A stretch of DNA of 10,680 nucleotides from Nitrososphaerales archaeon TH526 (GTDB taxonomy: Archaea; Thermoproteota; Nitrososphaeria; Nitrososphaerales; Nitrososphaeraceae), in contig JAATVR010000332.1 in NCBI GenBank assembly GCA_014523665.1, positions 1 through 10,680 of the forward strand, written 5' to 3'. A model generated the notes under the pieces. The model searched no databases, was not told the DNA's origin, and worked only from the letters and a program-made list of their open reading frames with translations. Each line of letters begins with the position of its first letter. Position 1 is the stretch's first letter. Shown in pieces: positions 6,912 through 10,680 of the stretch. The translations under genes were made by a program, and so were the position numbers.

Positions 6912-6919
6912 AATATATT
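6912..6919 (+). promoter_or_regulatory. TATA box of the DUF6659-like gene
   Basis: AATATATT is centred about 28 nt before the ATG at 6944, implying a transcript that begins within a few bases of the start codon. It lies just downstream of the 6835-6905 inverted repeat, which would therefore not be in the mRNA but could bind a regulator. Confidence 0.55.
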
Positions 6920-6943
6920 TCTAGAATTTAATAGCTTTACGCG

Positions 6944-7342
6944 ATGAATGACGCGGATGAAGAGAAATTACAAAAAAACAAAGGGTTATGTAGACAATTT
7001 TTGGAGCTGTCGCCCAAAATCAGATATGTCGGTTTGATGAACAACTTTGGAAGAACTATTTCAGGACAGCTTCGCAAGGGTGTTATACCATTGTTCTCTC
7101 CTGGTGAGGCTAGAGATGAGAATTTTCTGGAAGCCACAAGGAACCAACTAAGAAAGAAATTTGAAAAGGCTATAGGCAAGACAATATTCACAATTACTGA
7201 GAACGAAAAGGTCAAAATAGTAACGATACCGATGACTAGAGGATTTTTCTATATTACATTGGAAAAAGACGTAGAGAATCAAGAAATCCTGAAAATAATT
7301 GACTCTATCAAAAGGCATGAAGATCCCAGTTTGAGCAATTGA
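6944..7342 (+). CDS. DUF6659-like protein of unknown function
   Basis: A 132-residue soluble protein. The pattern CRQFLELSPKIRYVGLMNNFG followed by GQLRKGVIPLFSP resembles the thaumarchaeal DUF6659 family, whose members carry a similar KIRF/YxG...R.G..P block; this is recognised by eye only. After it come a charged helix (ATRNQLRKKFEKAIGK) and strands (VKIVTIPM, FFYITLE). There is no signal peptide or membrane segment. The function is unknown; the overall strand/helix order would suit a roadblock- or profilin-like fold, which is speculation. It starts at the ATG right after a TATA box and ends 31 nt from the end of the convergent rpl15e gene. Confidence 0.7.
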   Translation: MNDADEEKLQKNKGLCRQFLELSPKIRYVGLMNNFGRTISGQLRKGVIPLFSPGEARDENFLEATRNQLRKKFEKAIGKTIFTITENEKVKIVTIPMTRGFFYITLEKDVENQEILKIIDSIKRHEDPSLSN

Positions 7343-7373
7343 GAATGTACTAACAGTATGTAGCGTCTCTTAT

Positions 7374-7832
7374 CTATTTGGAAAAAGTGACAAGCCTTCC
7401 TCTCATTTCTCTATCTTTGGAAATGGATCCATGCATAGGATCAACCAGTACAACCTCAAACCATTGATGCATTCCGTCCTTATGCAAGTAATAAGATCCC
7501 ACAACTTCCAAATTAGGAAACTTCTCTCCCACTCTTCTTTCTGCGACTTTTCGCATATTAGTACTTTGTTTAATGCGAACAACACCTAAGTGTTTGGGTC
7601 TTCTTCCTGACACGGGTCTTTGTTTTCTCATTCCCCCTCTGCCTACTCTTGCACGTACCACCACTACGCCTTGCTTTGCCTTATACCCAATCTTTCGAGC
7701 ACGATCTAGTCTACTCGGTTTTGGAATCCTACAAATTGATGGTTCTTTCCTCCAATTAATTGCTTTTCCCTTGAGTTCGTCCGAATTTGATTTCCACATT
7801 TTAAGCCAGGTGTCAGCAATATATTGTCGCAT
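7374..7832 (-). CDS. rpl15e: 50S ribosomal protein L15e
   Basis: A 152-residue archaeal/eukaryotic-type ribosomal protein eL15 of the large subunit, which has no bacterial counterpart. Diagnostic blocks are WRKEPSICRIPKPSRLDRAR (27-46), GYKAKQG (49-55), the basic RVGRGGMRKQRP (62-73), GRRPKHLGV (76-84), KFPNLEVVGSYY (104-115) and WFEVVLVDP (124-132). The N-terminus MRQYIADTW is slightly shorter than in other archaea (typically MxxYKYIREAW), supporting the ATG at 7832-7830. The C-terminus ends REMRGRLVTFSK. It is transcribed alone, downstream of a long spacer, converging on the DUF6659-like gene. Confidence 0.97.
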   Translation of the reverse strand: MRQYIADTWLKMWKSNSDELKGKAINWRKEPSICRIPKPSRLDRARKIGYKAKQGVVVVRARVGRGGMRKQRPVSGRRPKHLGVVRIKQSTNMRKVAERRVGEKFPNLEVVGSYYLHKDGMHQWFEVVLVDPMHGSISKDREMRGRLVTFSK

Positions 7833-7837
7833 AAGGT

Positions 7838-8126
7838 GTGTGGGTAAGAAAAACCCCTAATAATTGTATTGGATGATTGCACTTCGTACACCTTAACATA
7901 TAGCTCTTTAAACCAAAAAACCAAAAGTGAATCATGATACTCCGCAGCTTCTCTACTACGCAACTGCTTGTGAACTTTTCCAAGATTTCTGCCAAAGTTA
8001 CATCTGATCCTCCCTTCTTTGTAGAGGACGGTCACTAGCTCAGTCTTTATTTTATGAGATTGCTTTTGGTATTTTCTTCTCGACTATCACTCTTAACTTT
8101 CCTAATTTATCGTATGCATTTACCAT
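7838..8126 (-). pseudogene. Possible frameshifted small gene upstream of rpl15e
   Basis: On the minus strand ATG 8126-8124 gives a 24-codon frame (MVNAYDKLGKLRVIVEKKIP) stopping at TAA 8054-8052. A second frame, open from about 8085, continues with protein-like sequence (TELVTVLYKEGRIRCNF, then GKVHKQLRSREAAEY and LYVKVYEV) through the GTG at 8035 toward the rpl15e promoter. One frameshift would join them into a product of roughly 85-95 aa. No family is recognised. It could be a relic, a sequence error, or two chance frames. Confidence 0.25.
7858..7865 (-). promoter_or_regulatory. TATA-like box of rpl15e
   Basis: Read on the minus strand, AATTATTA is centred about 29 nt upstream of the rpl15e ATG at 7832, which would put the transcript start 3-4 nt before the ATG. 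This is the same arrangement as the other genes here. The box is less canonical than those at 5330 and 6912. Confidence 0.4.
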
Positions 8127-8623
8127 AATAGATCAAACAATTAATGGCTCAAGGATATCCGAAACTTCGTGTGTCATAGATAAATCGCTGATCACCGCAT
8201 TCACGATGACAGATTCCAGATTGCCCTTATGGGTGTCAAATGTTCGTGCCCTTATCGGTTGTTCCTAACAAGAGAATGGACTTAATAAGGAAGAGGATTT
8301 TTTTTGAAGAATTGATCGGTCTTGAGGCGATTATACTCTGACAAAATTCCTAACTCGCGCATTTGATATTGAATCAGATAGTCTCATTTATTTGGCTATC
8401 TCTATAACGATGCAATCGAATCATCTCCGCTTAATTTTTTAAAAGCCTGTGATTTGTGCCATTGCGTAAATAGTAATTGTCCTGAAATGTCACCTTGTTA
8501 AGGAGCCCGTGAACGAATAATCCTGTACTAGCTATCTAGCAGTGATAACAATCAATCACAGTTATATAATTAAGTGATTATTATTGCAATGTAAAAGGAC
8601 AGTGGAGGGAGAATGAGGAAACG

Positions 8624-9214
8624 TTATTTAGAATAGGAATTGCCTCTTTTAGATTCATATTCTCCTATCGCGCTTTCCAGTTCAAGAGTTAACCCTATTT
8701 CATCTAGCCCTTGCATCAACATCCTCTTGTGAAAACCATTTATGAGAAAACCAAATGACTGACCACAGCAGACTACTTCTTGTTTATCTAAATCAACCAC
8801 AATATCCTCATTTTCAGAATTCTTAAACAGAAATTCTACCTCTTGACGCTCAAGCTTGATAGGTAAGATCCCATTCTTGAAGCAGTTATTATAGAAGATG
8901 TCGGCAAATGAAGGAGCAATTAGTACAATAATACCAAAATCCCTTAATGCCCATACTGCATGCTCGCGGGAGCTCCCACTGCCAAAATTATCTCGAGTAA
9001 GAAGGATCCGTCTTCCTGAGTATCTCTTGTCGTTTAGGACAAAGTCGATTAAAAGCTCCCCATTGTCTTGATACCGCCAATTGTAAAAGAGAAATTCGCC
9101 ATAGCCTTCCTTCTTTACCATTTTAAGGAACTGTTTAGGGATAATCTGGTCAGTATCAACATTTATGATATCCAAGGGAATAGCCTTGTCGCAAATGAAT
9201 TTGAATGGTTTCAT
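8624..9214 (-). CDS. leuD: 3-isopropylmalate dehydratase small subunit (bacterial type)
   Basis: A 196-residue swivelling-domain subunit of isopropylmalate isomerase, which with LeuC converts 2-isopropylmalate to 3-isopropylmalate in leucine synthesis in the cytoplasm. Motifs are DTDQIIPKQFL (20-30), FLFYNWRY (41-48), the substrate-binding loop NFGSGSSREHA (76-86), IAPSFADIFYNN (99-110) and LDEIGLTLE near the end. The length of about 200 aa and the sequence pattern match bacterial LeuD rather than the short archaeal form of about 160-170 aa. The ATG at 9214-9212 lies 16 nt after the leuC stop, so the two are one operon. There is no clear Shine-Dalgarno sequence in that gap. Downstream, the minus strand has only a short T run (CCTTTTAC) as a possible transcript end. 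Confidence 0.96.
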   Translation of the reverse strand: MKPFKFICDKAIPLDIINVDTDQIIPKQFLKMVKKEGYGEFLFYNWRYQDNGELLIDFVLNDKRYSGRRILLTRDNFGSGSSREHAVWALRDFGIIVLIAPSFADIFYNNCFKNGILPIKLERQEVEFLFKNSENEDIVVDLDKQEVVCCGQSFGFLINGFHKRMLMQGLDEIGLTLELESAIGEYESKRGNSYSK

Positions 9215-9230
9215 CCTAATTTAGGCCAAA

Positions 9231-10658
9231 CTAAAACCATTCGCGCACGTCTACAAATTTTCCTTCCACTGCTGCAGCCGCGGCCATGATTGGACTAACT
9301 AAATGAGTCCTTCCGCCAACTCCTTGTCTTCCTTCAAAGTTACGATTAGAAGTACTTGCACATCTTTGCTTGGGTGCAAGTACATCAGGATTCATTCCTA
9401 GACACATACTACATCCTGATTCACGCCAATCAAAGCCAGCGTCCTTAAAAACTCTATCGATACCTCTCTCTTCGGCTGCTCTTTTCACAGATTGAGAACC
9501 GGGAACAACCATAGCATTGACTTTGGACGAGACTGTCCTTCCTACAAGCAGTCTAGAGGCATCAACTAAATCTTCCAACCTAGCATTCGTGCAAGATCCA
9601 ATAAACACACGATCTACTTCTATTTCGGTTATAGGCACACCCGGCTCTAAATCCATATATTCTAATGCCCGTCTTGCAGATTTTTCTTGTTCGACGTTTC
9701 CATCAGCAAATTCTTCTGGGTACGGGATATTTTCTGTAACATCCACAACCATCGAGGGATTGGTCCCCCAAGAGACTTGAGGGACTAGTTTCGAGAGATC
9801 CATATTGACGGATTTGTCGTGACTAGTTTCAGAATCTGTAGTTAGAAATGATTCCCAATATTCAATCATCTTTTCTAACTTTTCTCCGGAGGGTGCGAAT
9901 TGACGTCCCCTTATGTAATCGAAGGTCACATCATCAGGAGCCATCAATCCAGCTCTAGCTCCACCCTCAATAGACATATTGCAAATTGTCATTCTTTGCT
10001 CCACTGAAAGAGTGGAAATTCCTTCACCGCTGTACTCAATCACTGAACCAATCCCTCCTGATATGCCTATATGTCTAATTGTTGCAAGAATAATGTCCTT
10101 TGCGGTTATACCAGGACGGTTGTTAATTGTTCCAGTGAATTTAATGTTGAGGCTCATGGGCTTGTGCATCCAGAGACATTGCGTGGCAAGTACGTGCTCA
10201 ACATCGCTTGTACCTATCCCCAGCGCGAAGGCTCCAAATGCTCCGTGAGTAGATGTGTGGCTATCTCCACAAACAATTGTCATGCCCGGTAACGTAAGGC
10301 CTAATTCGGGACCGATGACATGGACTATGCCCTGTTTTGGGCTTAGCATATCAAACAGCGTAATGCCAAACTCTTTACAGTTATCTCTCAATGTATTCAT
10401 TTGTAATGATGAGTCGCCATCGATTACTGGTAAGGAACGGTTAGTCGTTGGAACGTTGTGATCCATCGTTGCAAATGTCAGGTCTGGTCGTCTGACCTTT
10501 CGTCCATGTTGCTTCAAACCAGCGAAAGCCTGAGGGGAAGTGACCTCATGAATTAAATGACAATCTACATAAATTAGGGATGGATTTCCTTGCACCGAGT
10601 CCTTTTCTTGAATAACTACGTGGTTATCCCAAATCTTATCAAACAGCGTCCTTCCCAT
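9231..10658 (-). CDS. leuC: 3-isopropylmalate dehydratase large subunit (bacterial type)
   Basis: A 475-residue aconitase-family subunit carrying the 4Fe-4S cluster; partner of LeuD in leucine synthesis. It aligns by eye along its whole length with the E. coli-type LeuC: LFDKIWDNHVV at the start, HEVTSPQAF, FATMDHNVPT, LPGMTIVCGDSHTSTHGAFG, GTSDVEHVLATQ, then cluster ligands Cys356 (IGSCTNAR), Cys416 and Cys419 (SGCSMCLGMN), and the end RCASTSNRNFEGRQG...THLVSPIMAAAAA. I chose ATG 10658-10656 rather than the TTG one codon upstream because it aligns with MxxTLxxK of the family; an in-frame stop lies 21-19 nt before the ATG. The promoter would fall mostly beyond the window edge. First gene of leuC-leuD. 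Confidence 0.97.
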   Translation of the reverse strand: MGRTLFDKIWDNHVVIQEKDSVQGNPSLIYVDCHLIHEVTSPQAFAGLKQHGRKVRRPDLTFATMDHNVPTTNRSLPVIDGDSSLQMNTLRDNCKEFGITLFDMLSPKQGIVHVIGPELGLTLPGMTIVCGDSHTSTHGAFGAFALGIGTSDVEHVLATQCLWMHKPMSLNIKFTGTINNRPGITAKDIILATIRHIGISGGIGSVIEYSGEGISTLSVEQRMTICNMSIEGGARAGLMAPDDVTFDYIRGRQFAPSGEKLEKMIEYWESFLTTDSETSHDKSVNMDLSKLVPQVSWGTNPSMVVDVTENIPYPEEFADGNVEQEKSARRALEYMDLEPGVPITEIEVDRVFIGSCTNARLEDLVDASRLLVGRTVSSKVNAMVVPGSQSVKRAAEERGIDRVFKDAGFDWRESGCSMCLGMNPDVLAPKQRCASTSNRNFEGRQGVGGRTHLVSPIMAAAAAVEGKFVDVREWF

Positions 10659-10680
10659 CAATACAGCAATGTCGTTCTAC

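Larger units (their letters stand above)
7833..8623. other. Long spacer between leuD and rpl15e
   Basis: A 791-nt AT-rich region. Its left part holds the rpl15e promoter and the possible frameshifted fragment on the minus strand. From 8130 to 8623 I see no coding frame of note, no tRNA and no RNA motif. There is an eight-T run near 8299, and an AT-rich patch at 8542-8579 where GTGAT/ATCAC (8542, 8555) and AATCAC/GTGATT (8554, 8574) recur around TTATATAATT, which could be a promoter-operator or chance. Confidence 0.5.

Noticed and set aside
7573..7860. 95-codon plus-strand ORF across rpl15e.
   Set aside because: It is the antisense shadow of the well-supported L15e gene.

Overview
The window looks like chromosome of an ammonia-oxidising archaeon of the Nitrososphaeria (Thaumarchaeota), most likely a Nitrososphaerales soil type. 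The reasons are an archaeal/eukaryotic-type ribosomal protein L15e, a fused ADP-forming acyl-CoA synthetase of the kind used in the thaumarchaeal 3-hydroxypropionate/4-hydroxybutyrate cycle, a DUF6659-like protein, TATA boxes about 26-32 nt upstream of start codons (leaderless genes), AT-rich base composition, and long low-density spacers with what look like gene relics. The lineage call is an inference from gene content; no marker was searched.

Layout, left to right. 3-779 (+) is the 3' part of a gene whose C-terminal half is a complete 6-pyruvoyl/6-carboxy-tetrahydropterin synthase (PTPS/QueD) domain and whose N-terminal half resembles a PD-(D/E)XK nuclease-fold domain. 1047-3164 (+) is an ADP-forming acyl-CoA synthetase with its own TATA box. 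3165-4566 holds a short hydrophobic frame ending in TAG, followed in the same frame by a broken helix-turn-helix/coiled-coil gene with two compensating frameshifts. 4567-5359 is a long spacer with weak relics, ending in a strong TATA box. 5360-6295 (+) is a short SerA-type 2-hydroxyacid dehydrogenase. 6373-6690 (-) is an orphan small gene. 6691-6943 is a divergent spacer with an unexplained set of hairpin-forming repeats. 6944-7342 (+) is a DUF6659-like protein. 7374-7832 (-) is rpl15e. 7833-8623 is a second long spacer with a possible frameshifted fragment. 8624-9214 (-) and 9231-10658 (-) are leuD and leuC, an operon transcribed leftward in the order leuC-leuD.

Functionally the intact genes are mostly housekeeping. 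LeuC and LeuD form isopropylmalate isomerase for leucine synthesis, the dehydrogenase probably feeds serine synthesis, the acyl-CoA synthetase probably serves carbon fixation or acyl-CoA formation, and L15e belongs to the large ribosomal subunit. The parts that merit attention are the nuclease-like/PTPS fusion, the decayed HTH-coiled-coil gene with its upstream hydrophobic frame, and the structured non-coding stretch at 6788-6905. No tRNA, rRNA, CRISPR array, insertion sequence or complete mobile element was found.
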